Positions 1-6,525 are shown, counted from the stretch's first letter. The stretch is DNA of 7,638 bases from Candidatus Solibacter sp. (GCA_026394025.1 JAPKZC010001115.1:1-7638); one strand, 5' to 3'. A program made the numbers and translations. Notes: a model not told the origin generated them from the letters alone.

Positions 1-1578
1 CGCAGAGCCGCGAATCTGCGCCACCAGCGCGTTCTGCACCAGGAACACGGTCAGCGTGAACATCACCCCGACGCCGAGCGCCACCACCGCCGCCTGCGCC
101 TGGTTGCCCGGCCGGTAGAGATTCGCCATGCCGTGCCGCACCACGCCCGGAAGCCGCGCGCCCGCTCGCCGCAGGAACCAACGGAACCCCCGCAGCATGG
201 CCCATCCGGCGAGCGAAAGCAGCGCCAGGCCAATGGCCAGGGCCAGCGCGAAGAAGCCGCCGGTACGCAGCGCAACGGAGAGGCCGCCTTCCGTCAACGT
301 CCCCGCCACCACGCCGGTGCCCAACAGGATTGCCACCCGCGCCAGGTACGCCGGCGCCATGCCGCGCCGCCGCGCGCGGCCAGGCGTCTCCACGTCCCGC
401 CGGAAAATCAGCGCCGGACGAATGTCGCGAATCCCCAACAACGGAGGCAGTGTGAACAATAGCGTCACCAGGCACGCCACCGCAATCCCCTGCACCGCCG
501 GCCACGCGTCCCAATACGGCGACACGTCCATCGCAAAATACTTGGCGATCAGCCCCGGAAACGCCGCCGCCACGCCCACTCCAAACAGCACGCCGATCAC
601 GCCGCCGCCCAACCCCAGCATCAGCGTCTGCGCCGTGTAGATGCGGATCACCTGCGCGCTCCGCGCCCCCATGCACTTCATCACTGCGATGGAATCCAGC
701 TTCTGCTGCAAGTGCCCGTGCATGGCGCTCGCCACGCCCATGGCGCCGATCACCAGCGCGATCAGCCCGATCAGGCTGAGAAACGTGGTGGCGCGGTCCA
801 GGCCCCGCGTGATAATGGGGTGCGTCTCCCGGTAGTCCGCGATGGTGGCTTCCGGAAACGCCAGCTTCAATACCGCGCGCGCCTCCGTCACGTCCGGCCC
901 GCCCTCCGCCGGCAGCGCGAACAGGTAACGCTCGGCGGCGCGGCTGCCCGCGGTGATCAGCCCCGTGCGGTCCAGCCCGGCGCGCGAGATCATCACCCGC
1001 GGCCCCACGTTCAGGCTGCCCGTCATGCGGTCCGGTTCCGACACCATGACCCCCGCGATTCGAAAATCCTGCCCGCCGATGCGCAGCGTGTCGCCGGTGC
1101 GCACGTTGAGCCGCACCAGCAAATCGTCGGAGACCACCACCGCTTGCGCGTCCAGCGCCTCGCGCAGCGGCCGCGGCGGATTCAGCTCCACCACGCCGTA
1201 ATAAGGATACGCGCCGGGGTCCACCGCCTTCACCGAAATCAGCAGCGGGTCTGCCGTGGACGCGGAACTCGCCATGGTCACCGTCTCCGTGATCCACGTG
1301 TAGCGCACGCCGCGCGCCTCCAGACGGCGCAGCGCCGCCACCTGCTCCACGGCCGGCAGGGCGAATACCCGCGCCGTCAGATCGCCCGCCATCAGCGTGC
1401 GCGCCTCGGCCAGCATCATGTGGCGGAACGAGCTGCTGAAGCCGCGGACTCCGGTCAGCGACCCCACGCCGATGGCCACCGACAGCACCACGAACAGAAA
1501 CTTGGCGCGCGAGGCGCGCATTTCCCGCCACGCGATGCGCATGGCCGCGCGCCAGGAGAGCTGCGGCTTCGGACTCAT
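1..1578 (-). CDS. ybbP: YbbP-like ABC transporter permease (FtsX family), N-terminal 526 residues, 3' end outside window
   Basis: This is the inner-membrane permease subunit of a MacB/FtsX-type (type VII) ABC system. The frame stays open from the ATG at 1578 to the window edge, so the C-terminus is missing; relatives are about 800 residues. After a short cytoplasmic start (contains WRAAMRIAWREMRASRAK), TM1 lies at about residues 27-41. A large extracytoplasmic domain follows to about 262, then hydrophobic segments at about 266-286, 316-343 and 362-382, which form a first FtsX cassette. More segments follow at about 410-427, 439-462 and 497-515. The cytoplasmic loop after TM2 carries the FtsX hallmark KLDSIAVMKCMGARSAQVIR (about 292-311). 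The start overlaps the ATPase stop as ATGA (1578-1575), and no strong ribosome binding site precedes it, so translational coupling is likely. The YbbP assignment rests on this architecture, the YbbA-like ATPase and the adjacent TesA-like esterase. A generic MacB-type permease is the alternative. Confidence 0.9.
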   Translation of the reverse strand, partial: MSPKPQLSWRAAMRIAWREMRASRAKFLFVVLSVAIGVGSLTGVRGFSSSFRHMMLAEARTLMAGDLTARVFALPAVEQVAALRRLEARGVRYTWITETVTMASSASTADPLLISVKAVDPGAYPYYGVVELNPPRPLREALDAQAVVVSDDLLVRLNVRTGDTLRIGGQDFRIAGVMVSEPDRMTGSLNVGPRVMISRAGLDRTGLITAGSRAAERYLFALPAEGGPDVTEARAVLKLAFPEATIADYRETHPIITRGLDRATTFLSLIGLIALVIGAMGVASAMHGHLQQKLDSIAVMKCMGARSAQVIRIYTAQTLMLGLGGGVIGVLFGVGVAAAFPGLIAKYFAMDVSPYWDAWPAVQGIAVACLVTLLFTLPPLLGIRDIRPALIFRRDVETPGRARRRGMAPAYLARVAILLGTGVVAGTLTEGGLSVALRTGGFFALALAIGLALLSLAGWAMLRGFRWFLRRAGARLPGVVRHGMANLYRPGNQAQAAVVALGVGVMFTLTVFLVQNALVAQIRGSA

Positions 1579-2240
1579 TGACTGACCACGAGGCCATCGT
1601 GCAGCACGATGCGGCGGTCCGCGCTCTCAGCCAGCGATTGCTCGTGCGTCACCAGCACCATGGTGGTTCCCTGTTCGCGATTCAGCGCCAGCAGCAGTTC
1701 CAACACCGCGCCCCCGGTGGTGCTGTCCAGGTTCCCGGTGGGCTCATCGGCCAGCAGAATCGGCGGACGCAGCGCGAACGCGCGCGCCAGCGCCACGCGC
1801 TGTTGTTCGCCGCCGGAGAGTTGCACCGGGTAGTGGTCGCTCCGTCCGCCCAGCCCCACGCGCTCCAGCAGTTCCCGCGCGCGCTCCCGCCCGCCCGCTT
1901 CGGCCCCCGCCAGTTCCATCGGCAGCAGCACGTTCTCCTCCGCCGTCAGGGTGGAAATCAGGTGGTAGGACTGGAAGACGAATCCGATCTTGCGCCCGCG
2001 CAGCAGCGCCATATCGTCCTCGCCCAGATGGGTGATGTCCTCGCCGTCCAGAATCACCTGCCCGCTGGTTGGCGTGTCGAGCCCGGCCAGCAGGCCGAGC
2101 AGGGTACTCTTTCCGCTGCCCGAAGGCCCCATGATGGCCGCAAACTGCCCGCGCGGGATTTCTAGATCGATGCCCTTGAGGATCTCCACACGGCGAGTGC
2201 CGGTGTCAATTGACTTGGTGAGCGCACGAACCTGGATCAA
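1575..2240 (-). CDS. ybbA: YbbA-like ABC transporter ATP-binding protein
   Basis: This is the cytoplasmic ATPase that would energise the YbbP-like permease encoded just downstream. It has 221 residues, a normal length for the MacB/LolD/YbbA group. All ABC motifs are present: Walker A GPSGSGKS (38-45), Q-loop Q90 in GFVFQS, signature LSGGEQQRVALARA (141-154), Walker B ILLADEP with catalytic E166, D-loop NLDS (170-173) and H-loop H199 in VTHE. The phrases VGL, DHYP and QLSGGEQQRVALARAF resemble E. coli YbbA closely, as recalled. The start is a TTG at 2240-2238: no in-frame ATG or GTG lies between the upstream in-frame stop and conserved sequence, and the next residues (IQVRALTKS) already belong to the family N-terminus. 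No clear Shine-Dalgarno precedes it. LolD or MacB ATPases are alternatives, but the tesA neighbour favours YbbA. Confidence 0.93.
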   Translation of the reverse strand: MIQVRALTKSIDTGTRRVEILKGIDLEIPRGQFAAIMGPSGSGKSTLLGLLAGLDTPTSGQVILDGEDITHLGEDDMALLRGRKIGFVFQSYHLISTLTAEENVLLPMELAGAEAGGRERARELLERVGLGGRSDHYPVQLSGGEQQRVALARAFALRPPILLADEPTGNLDSTTGGAVLELLLALNREQGTTMVLVTHEQSLAESADRRIVLHDGLVVSQ

Positions 2241-2243
2241 GCC

Positions 2244-2252
2244 TATATTATG
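2244..2252. promoter_or_regulatory. Candidate bidirectional -10 element between ybbA-like and tesA-like genes
   Basis: Only 20 bp (2241-2260) separate the two divergent start codons. This gap contains the one AT-rich patch in the neighbourhood, TATATTATG. On the plus strand TATATT (2244-2249) resembles a -10 box that would start transcription a few bases before the esterase ATG. On the minus strand CATAAT (2252-2247) would place a start at about the ATPase TTG. No convincing -35 box is seen at normal spacing on either strand. If correct, both messages would have almost no leader, which fits the absence of Shine-Dalgarno sequences. The call rests on short AT-rich matches only. Confidence 0.35.
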
Positions 2253-2260
2253 GCATTCAG

Positions 2261-2932
2261 ATGCTCAGATTCTGTTGGATCGCCACAGCGGTGCTTCTGT
2301 GCGGATGCGGCACGCCGGAAAAACCCGCGACGCAGCCCACGGCGCCCGTCGCCGCCGCGCCCGCCCCGCCTCCCGCCGCCGACGCGCGCCCCGCTATCGT
2401 CTGCTTTGGCGACAGCATCACCGCCGGCTTCGGCCTCGATGCCGGTCAGAGTTTCCCCGACCTCCTCCAGCAAGATCTGGACCGCCGCGCCATCCGCTAC
2501 CGCGTCGTCAATCTTGGCGTCAGCGGCGACACCACGCAGGACGGCCTCGCCCGCCTCCCCATGGCGCTCGCCGAAAAGCCGGCCGTCGTCCTCCTCGAAC
2601 TCGGCGGCAACGATGGCCTGCGCGGCATCCCCCTCGCCATCACGCAAGCCAACCTGGCGCAAATGATCGAGGCGTTCCAAGGCGCCGGAGCGCGCGTCGT
2701 CCTTGCCGGCATGTCGCTCCCGCCAAATTACGGCGCCGCGTTCATCGGAAGATTCGAGGCGGTGTATAAGGATCTCGCCGTGAAATACAAGCTGACGCTG
2801 ATCCCCTTCCTTCTGGAGGGCGTGGGCGGGCACGACGAATTCATGCAGCGCGACGGCATACACCCCAACGCGGCGGGCGCGCGCAAGGTGGAAGCGCTCG
2901 TCATGCGGACCCTGACGCCGCTGCTGAAGTGA
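2261..2932 (+). CDS. tesA: TesA-like SGNH/GDSL esterase (arylesterase/lysophospholipase L1), predicted lipoprotein
   Basis: This is an SGNH-fold hydrolase expected to cleave ester or thioester bonds in lipids outside the cytoplasm. It has 223 residues. Block I is FGDSITAG with nucleophile S52. Block II is NLGVSGDTT (G89), block III is GGND (115-118, oxyanion N117), and block V is DGIHP with catalytic D198 and H201. The family phrase LLELGGNDGLRG is typical of TesA. The N-terminus (MLRFCWIATAVLLCGC) looks like a type II signal peptide with lipobox L-C-G-C and lipidated C16. An Ala/Pro-rich linker to about residue 44 follows. E. coli TesA is instead a soluble periplasmic protein. The gene is divergent from the YbbA/YbbP-like operon, the same arrangement as in E. 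coli, which supports a shared function. No Shine-Dalgarno is visible before the ATG. Its stop lies 4 bp from the stop of the convergent next gene. Confidence 0.93.
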   Translation: MLRFCWIATAVLLCGCGTPEKPATQPTAPVAAAPAPPPAADARPAIVCFGDSITAGFGLDAGQSFPDLLQQDLDRRAIRYRVVNLGVSGDTTQDGLARLPMALAEKPAVVLLELGGNDGLRGIPLAITQANLAQMIEAFQGAGARVVLAGMSLPPNYGAAFIGRFEAVYKDLAVKYKLTLIPFLLEGVGGHDEFMQRDGIHPNAAGARKVEALVMRTLTPLLK

Positions 2933-2936
2933 GAGT

Positions 2937-3440
2937 CTAACGCGCCCCGGCGCACCAATCGAACAGCAACTGCCACTCCGCCCGCTGCACCTCCAGCGCC
3001 ATTCGTTCCTCCGGCGACCCCGGACGAGTTCGCGCCTCTTCGCAGTAGTCGATGAACCCGAGCGGATCCCACGCACCGCCGCACTCGACTCCGATTTCCG
3101 CCGCGCGCTCCCGTAGCGCGGGAAAGACCGGATGCTTGCCCACACGCCGGAACCAGTACGCGGAGTTCCCGGCGTCGGGCTCCTGCCGGTGCACCAGGGC
3201 GTGCCAGTAACTTCCCTCGAGAGTGTCCAGATCCTGCGCCACGCCGTGCGCCTCGTCCCAGCACGAGAAGTAGAGATACAGCCCCGCCAGCACCGCGGGC
3301 GGCAGGCGCGACACCTTCAGCAACCCGCGCGCCGCCGTCGAACTGCACGTGCTGCCGGCCAGAGGCATCAGCCGCTCGCCGTTGCCATCGAGCGCCAGAA
3401 TGCGCGCGATTTCGTCGCCGTACGCGTGCGGATCGAACAT
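2937..3440 (-). CDS. Conserved protein of unknown function with YWHALVHRQEPD / YWFRRVGKHP motif
   Basis: I cannot assign a function. The product is about 167 residues from the start chosen here, has no signal peptide or membrane segment, and is probably cytoplasmic. The most conserved-looking part reads EGSYWHALVHRQEPD, then GNSAYWFRRVGKHPVFPAL. It is rich in His, Arg, Trp and acidic residues that could form a metal or phosphate site. The same motif recurs, as I recall it, in uncharacterised bacterial and fungal proteins. The C-terminal third contains WDPLGFIDYC and an EVQRAEWQLLFDWC helix. The start is uncertain: ATGs lie in frame at 3491, 3452, 3449 and 3440. I chose 3440 because the protein-like sequence begins there (MFDPHAYGDEI); the codons before it look like leader sequence. 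A weak ACAGG precedes the ATG at 3452, and the ATG at 3491 overlaps the opposite gene's start codon. The gene ends with TAG. Confidence 0.75.
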   Translation of the reverse strand: MFDPHAYGDEIARILALDGNGERLMPLAGSTCSSTAARGLLKVSRLPPAVLAGLYLYFSCWDEAHGVAQDLDTLEGSYWHALVHRQEPDAGNSAYWFRRVGKHPVFPALRERAAEIGVECGGAWDPLGFIDYCEEARTRPGSPEERMALEVQRAEWQLLFDWCAGAR

Positions 3441-3449
3441 AGCACCCAT

Positions 3450-3456
3450 CATAATA
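3450..3456. promoter_or_regulatory. Candidate -10 element(s) between the unknown gene and the ferredoxin-methyltransferase
   Basis: The AT-rich patch CATAATA sits between the divergent genes. Read on the plus strand, CATAAT (3450-3455) is a plausible -10 box, giving a leader of about 28 bases that contains the ribosome binding site of the gene at 3490. On the minus strand the same bases read TATTAT (3456-3451), which would start transcription close to the ATG at 3440. No good -35 box was found on either strand. Confidence 0.3.
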
Positions 3457-3476
3457 AAACCTGTTACCGTGAAACC

Positions 3477-3480
3477 GGAG
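3477..3480 (+). promoter_or_regulatory. Ribosome binding site GGAG that fixes the start at 3490
   Basis: GGAG followed by purine-rich AAAGAG lies 9 bases before the ATG at 3490. The frame is open further upstream to an ATG at 3349, but that extension lies inside the opposite gene and reads as low-quality sequence. The ferredoxin domain, by comparison with known relatives, begins right at MEPFRYHVFVC. Confidence 0.7.
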
Positions 3481-3489
3481 AAAGAGAAC

Positions 3490-4851
3490 ATGGAGCCCTT
3501 CCGGTATCACGTATTTGTCTGCGATCAGCAGAAGCCCGAAGGCCTGCCGTGCTGCGGCGCGCGGGGCTCGGGCCAGGTGCTGGAAGCGCTGCGGCGCGAA
3601 ATCAACGCACGGGGGCTGGAGGACGAAGTCCAGGTGACGGCGTGCGGCTCGCTGGGCTTGTGCGAGCACGGGCCGAACCTGATCGTCTATCCCGAAGGCC
3701 TGTGGTACTCGGGCGTGACGCCGGCGGACGTGCCGGAGATCGTGGGCTCGCATTTCCAGGCGGACACGCCCGTCGAGCGCCTGCTGCGCACCGATTCCGC
3801 GGCTCTGCGCGCGGAGATCCTCACCAACCGCGAGAAGATGTACGCCGGACTCCGCGCACGTGATGCCGCGGGGGTTCTGCCCGACGACCTGACCGGCCTC
3901 ATCCGGGGGTTTCAGGAGAGCCGCGCCGTCCTCACCGCGCTGGAACTCGACCTGTTCACCGCCGTGGGGGACGGCGCCAGCGCGGCGCAGGTGGCCACCC
4001 GGCTCGGCACCGACCCGCGCGCTACCGAGATGCTCCTGAACGCGCTGGCATCCCTGCGCCTGCTGCTCAAGCGCGAAGAGATCTTTCACAACTCGCAGGC
4101 GGCCGCGCGTTACTTCGCCGCCGGGTCGCGCGACAACGCTCGTCCTGCCTTGCTGCACACGGCGCACTTGTGGCAGCGCTGGTCAACACTCACAGACTGC
4201 GTGCGAGCCGGCACCGCCGTCGCCCGCGACGAGGCCGCCAGACGCGGCCAGGATTGGACCGAGGCCTTCATCGCCGCCATGCACCGCAACGCTTCGGAAC
4301 GCGCGCCGCTGGTAGTGCGCGCCGCCGGCGCGCAGAACGCCCGCCGCATGCTGGACGTGGGCGGCGGGTCGGGCGCTTATTCCATCGCGTTCGTCCAGGC
4401 CAATGCCGCCTTGCGGGCCGACATCCTGGACTTGGCCGCCGTGGAGCCTATCGCGCGGCGCCATATCGAGGCGGCCGGGGTGGCGGACCGCATCACAATC
4501 CGTACGGGCGATCTCCGTTCCGGCCCGCTGGGTGAAGCATACGATCTGGTATTCGTCTCCGCCATCTGTCACATGCTCAGCCCCGAGGAGAATCTCGACC
4601 TGCTGCGCCGCTGCCGCGAGGCCCTGGCGCCCGGCGGCCGCGTCGTCATACAGGATTTCATCCTGGAGCCGGATAAGACGGCTCCGCGCTTCGCCGCGCT
4701 GTTCGCGCTCAATATGCTGGTGGGCACGCGCGGTGGCAGCAGCTACAGCGAGCCGGAGTATGCTGGCTGGCTCGGTGAGGCGGGTTTCCAGGAGATTCGC
4801 CACACCCGCCTGCCGGGAACCACCGGGCTCATGATCGGGTCGCGGCCGTAA
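3490..4851 (+). CDS. Fusion protein: thioredoxin-like [2Fe-2S] ferredoxin plus SAM-dependent O-methyltransferase
   Basis: This 453-residue protein joins two domains. Residues about 5-98 match the thioredoxin-like [2Fe-2S] ferredoxin family (Aquifex/Clostridium type): HVFVCDQQKPEGLPCCGARG, then ACGSLGLCEHGP and VYPEGLWYSGV. Likely cluster ligands are C11, C22, C58 and C52; C21 is an extra cysteine. The usual last pair is C-x3-C, but here it is C52-x5-C58, with S54 at the expected ligand position. Residues about 130-215 form the winged-helix dimerisation domain of COMT-like methyltransferases. From about 280 comes the Rossmann domain, with SAM motif I LDVGGGSGAYS (288-298), D341 in TGDL, and ICHMLSPEE, whose H361 aligns with the catalytic His of plant COMT (CHDWSD). 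The substrate is unknown. Relatives of the methyltransferase half modify aromatic, carotenoid or chlorin molecules. The product is probably cytoplasmic, as no signal is seen. Each domain call is strong; the purpose of the fusion is unknown. Confidence 0.9.
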   Translation: MEPFRYHVFVCDQQKPEGLPCCGARGSGQVLEALRREINARGLEDEVQVTACGSLGLCEHGPNLIVYPEGLWYSGVTPADVPEIVGSHFQADTPVERLLRTDSAALRAEILTNREKMYAGLRARDAAGVLPDDLTGLIRGFQESRAVLTALELDLFTAVGDGASAAQVATRLGTDPRATEMLLNALASLRLLLKREEIFHNSQAAARYFAAGSRDNARPALLHTAHLWQRWSTLTDCVRAGTAVARDEAARRGQDWTEAFIAAMHRNASERAPLVVRAAGAQNARRMLDVGGGSGAYSIAFVQANAALRADILDLAAVEPIARRHIEAAGVADRITIRTGDLRSGPLGEAYDLVFVSAICHMLSPEENLDLLRRCREALAPGGRVVIQDFILEPDKTAPRFAALFALNMLVGTRGGSSYSEPEYAGWLGEAGFQEIRHTRLPGTTGLMIGSRP

Positions 4852-4860
4852 GGCCATCGC

Positions 4861-4956
4861 GTGGCATAAGGCTCCGCCTTGTGCATCCGAGCGCAGCTCG
4901 GAGTCCGGCCGGCTGAAGGCCTGCCCGGCCTTCGCTGGCGGTTTCGCTTATGCCAC
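4861..4956. repeat. Compound inverted repeat (REP/MITE-like or bidirectional terminator) between convergent genes
   Basis: A perfect 10-bp inverted repeat, GTGGCATAAG at 4861-4870 and CTTATGCCAC at 4947-4956, encloses 76 bp. The stem continues after a small internal loop with CCGCC (4874-4878) pairing GGCGG (4937-4941). Inside are two perfect 7-bp hairpins: TCCGAGC/GCTCGGA (4886-4902, loop GCA) and GAAGGCC/GGCCTTC (4915-4933, five-base loop). A CCGGCCGG palindrome (4905-4912) lies between them. The whole could fold as a branched cruciform or RNA. The right arm encodes the last two codons and stop of the sulfatase. No T-run follows either hairpin, so a classical intrinsic terminator is not shown. 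An interspersed palindromic element is likely, but copy number cannot be seen here. Confidence 0.7.
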
Positions 4957-6516
4957 CGGCGCCCGCCGTCCGCGCGGCAGATACCGCGCCGCGCAATAGC
5001 GGTCGCCGCTCGTCGCCGATGAGTATTTCTCCGGCGCATCGCCGTACGGATCGTGAAAGCGCGCCATCATCTCGTACATCCGCGCCCGCATGTCGGCGGT
5101 CCACTTCTCGTACTCGGCCTCGTTCACAACGTTGCGCATTTCGTCGGGGTCGCGCTCCAGATCGTACATCTCGTCGAAGTCGAACCCGTTGAACACGTAC
5201 TTGAACCGGTCCGTGATGGCGATCCGCTGGGTGTACAGGAACTCGCCTCCGTAGTAGGCGCACAGGATGTCGTCGCGCCACGCCGCGCTCCGCGGGTCGG
5301 CGAAGACGGGCTGTAACGCCGTGCCGTCGGCAAATGGCATGGCTCGCGCACCCGCCGCGGCGACGTAGGTATGCGCCAGGTCGTGCGTCTGCACCAGGCG
5401 CGTGGACTTCGATCCGGCCTCCGTCTTCCCCGGCCAGCGCACAATCATCGGCACCCGATAGCACTCCTCATAGGGCAGCCAGCCCTTGATCCACATGCGG
5501 TGCGCGCCCACCATATCGCCGTGGTCCACGGTGAACGCCACCAGCGTGCGGTCCGCCTGCCCCGTCTCGTCGAGCGCCTTCAGCAGGCGCCCGATCTGCG
5601 CGTCCAACTGCTCCGTGTAGGCGTAGTAGTGCGCGCGGCTCTGGCGGACATCGTCTTCGGTCACCGCGCCCCAGGTTTCCGACTCGCGGCGGTGCATGCC
5701 GGGCTTACCGGCGAACGTGTCGGTGAAGCTCTTCGGCACCGGAATAGAGCGCGGGTCGTAGCGGTCCAGGTACTGCTTCAGCGGCATGTAGGGATCGTGC
5801 GGCTCCACGAAATGCACTTCCAGATGCCACGGCTGCGCGCCCTTGGCGAAGCGCGCCATCATGCGCGACGCCAGTTCCGCGTTACGCCACTCCGGCGTGG
5901 CCTCCTCCGGACCCTCCTTGTAACCCCACATCGCGAAGGGCTCCGAACCCGGCCAGCGCATCATGCGCTGGTTGGTCACGGTCAACCGTTCGGTGGAGCG
6001 CGGCACGCTATCTGGGTTCAAGTTCATTTTTTGCAGCAGGGCGGGGTCGCAGCCCTGGACGCCGGCCACCTCGTGAAAGCCGAAATCGAGCGGCGTGCGC
6101 AGGTAGCTGGCGTGCCATTTGCCGACATAGCCCAGACGATAGCCCGCCTCGCGCAGGCGTTGCGAGTAGAGCACCACATCGGGGTTCATGTCGCGATGCA
6201 CGGAGGGCGGCGAATGCACCTGGTTGTACACGCCGTTGTGCCAGTGATAGGCGCCGCTCAGCAACATGGCGCGCGCCGGACAGCACACCGCCGAGGGCGT
6301 GTAGCTTCGCTCGAAGAGCAGGCCCTCGCGCGCCAGCCGGTCGATATGCGGCGTGCGGCAGCCCGACCGTCCGGCGATGGTGGCCCACTGCTGCTGGTCG
6401 GTCATGATGTGCAGGATGTTCGGCCTCTGCCGCGCCTCGGGCGCCTGTGCGGCGGCGGTCGCCACCCCCGCCGCCCCCGCGAGAAAACTCCTTCGATCCA
6501 ATCGCTGTTCCGGCAT
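4948..6516 (-). CDS. Tat-exported sulfatase (type I, formylglycine-dependent)
   Basis: This enzyme would hydrolyse sulfate esters in the periplasm or outside the cell; the substrate is unknown. It has 522 residues, a usual length for arylsulfatase/choline-sulfatase-like enzymes. The N-terminus has a twin-arginine signal, DRRSFLAGAAG, followed by a short Ala-rich stretch. The mature domain starts at RPNILHIMTDQQ, with metal ligands D40 and Q41. The sulfatase signature CCPARAMLLSG (78-88) fits C-x-P-x-R-x4-[TS]-G, so C78 should become formylglycine and R82 is its partner. Other active-site residues are K133 and H135 in GYVGKWH, H240 in EPHDPY, and D331/H332 in TVDHGDM. The C-terminal subdomain (YDLERDPDEMRNV) is typical. 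GGAGG lies 9 bases before the ATG. No formylglycine-generating enzyme is in the window. The last two codons and stop fall inside an inverted repeat, so the C-terminus may have been altered by that element. Confidence 0.95.
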   Translation of the reverse strand: MPEQRLDRRSFLAGAAGVATAAAQAPEARQRPNILHIMTDQQQWATIAGRSGCRTPHIDRLAREGLLFERSYTPSAVCCPARAMLLSGAYHWHNGVYNQVHSPPSVHRDMNPDVVLYSQRLREAGYRLGYVGKWHASYLRTPLDFGFHEVAGVQGCDPALLQKMNLNPDSVPRSTERLTVTNQRMMRWPGSEPFAMWGYKEGPEEATPEWRNAELASRMMARFAKGAQPWHLEVHFVEPHDPYMPLKQYLDRYDPRSIPVPKSFTDTFAGKPGMHRRESETWGAVTEDDVRQSRAHYYAYTEQLDAQIGRLLKALDETGQADRTLVAFTVDHGDMVGAHRMWIKGWLPYEECYRVPMIVRWPGKTEAGSKSTRLVQTHDLAHTYVAAAGARAMPFADGTALQPVFADPRSAAWRDDILCAYYGGEFLYTQRIAITDRFKYVFNGFDFDEMYDLERDPDEMRNVVNEAEYEKWTADMRARMYEMMARFHDPYGDAPEKYSSATSGDRYCAARYLPRGRRAPVA

Positions 6517-6525
6517 GTGTCCCAG

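Noticed and set aside
712..1581. A 289-codon plus-strand open frame.
   Set aside because: It is antisense to the permease, and its composition (His/Arg/Gln-rich) is that of a reverse-strand shadow.
2206..2220. TTGACT at 2210-2215 as a -35 box for the esterase gene.
   Set aside because: The spacing to the TATATT -10 candidate is 28 bases, far from the usual 16-18, and no -10 box lies at the right distance.
2933..2936. A terminator between the convergent esterase and unknown gene.
   Set aside because: Only 4 bases separate the two stop codons. No hairpin with a T-run was seen across the junction.
3349..3489. A longer N-terminus for the ferredoxin-methyltransferase starting at the ATG at 3349.
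   Set aside because: The extension lies within the opposite gene, has no ferredoxin similarity and ignores the good GGAG site at 3477 before the ATG at 3490.
2728..4167. A 479-codon minus-strand open frame.
   Set aside because: It runs antisense to the esterase end and the ferredoxin-methyltransferase, whose motifs are unambiguous. Its product is Arg/Gly/Ala-rich and has no recognisable domain.
4861..4956. A tRNA or small structured RNA gene, because of the cloverleaf-like outer stem with internal hairpins.
   Set aside because: The outer stem is 10 bp rather than 7, there is no GTTCRA T-loop, no normal anticodon arm and no CCA end. The right arm is also coding sequence.
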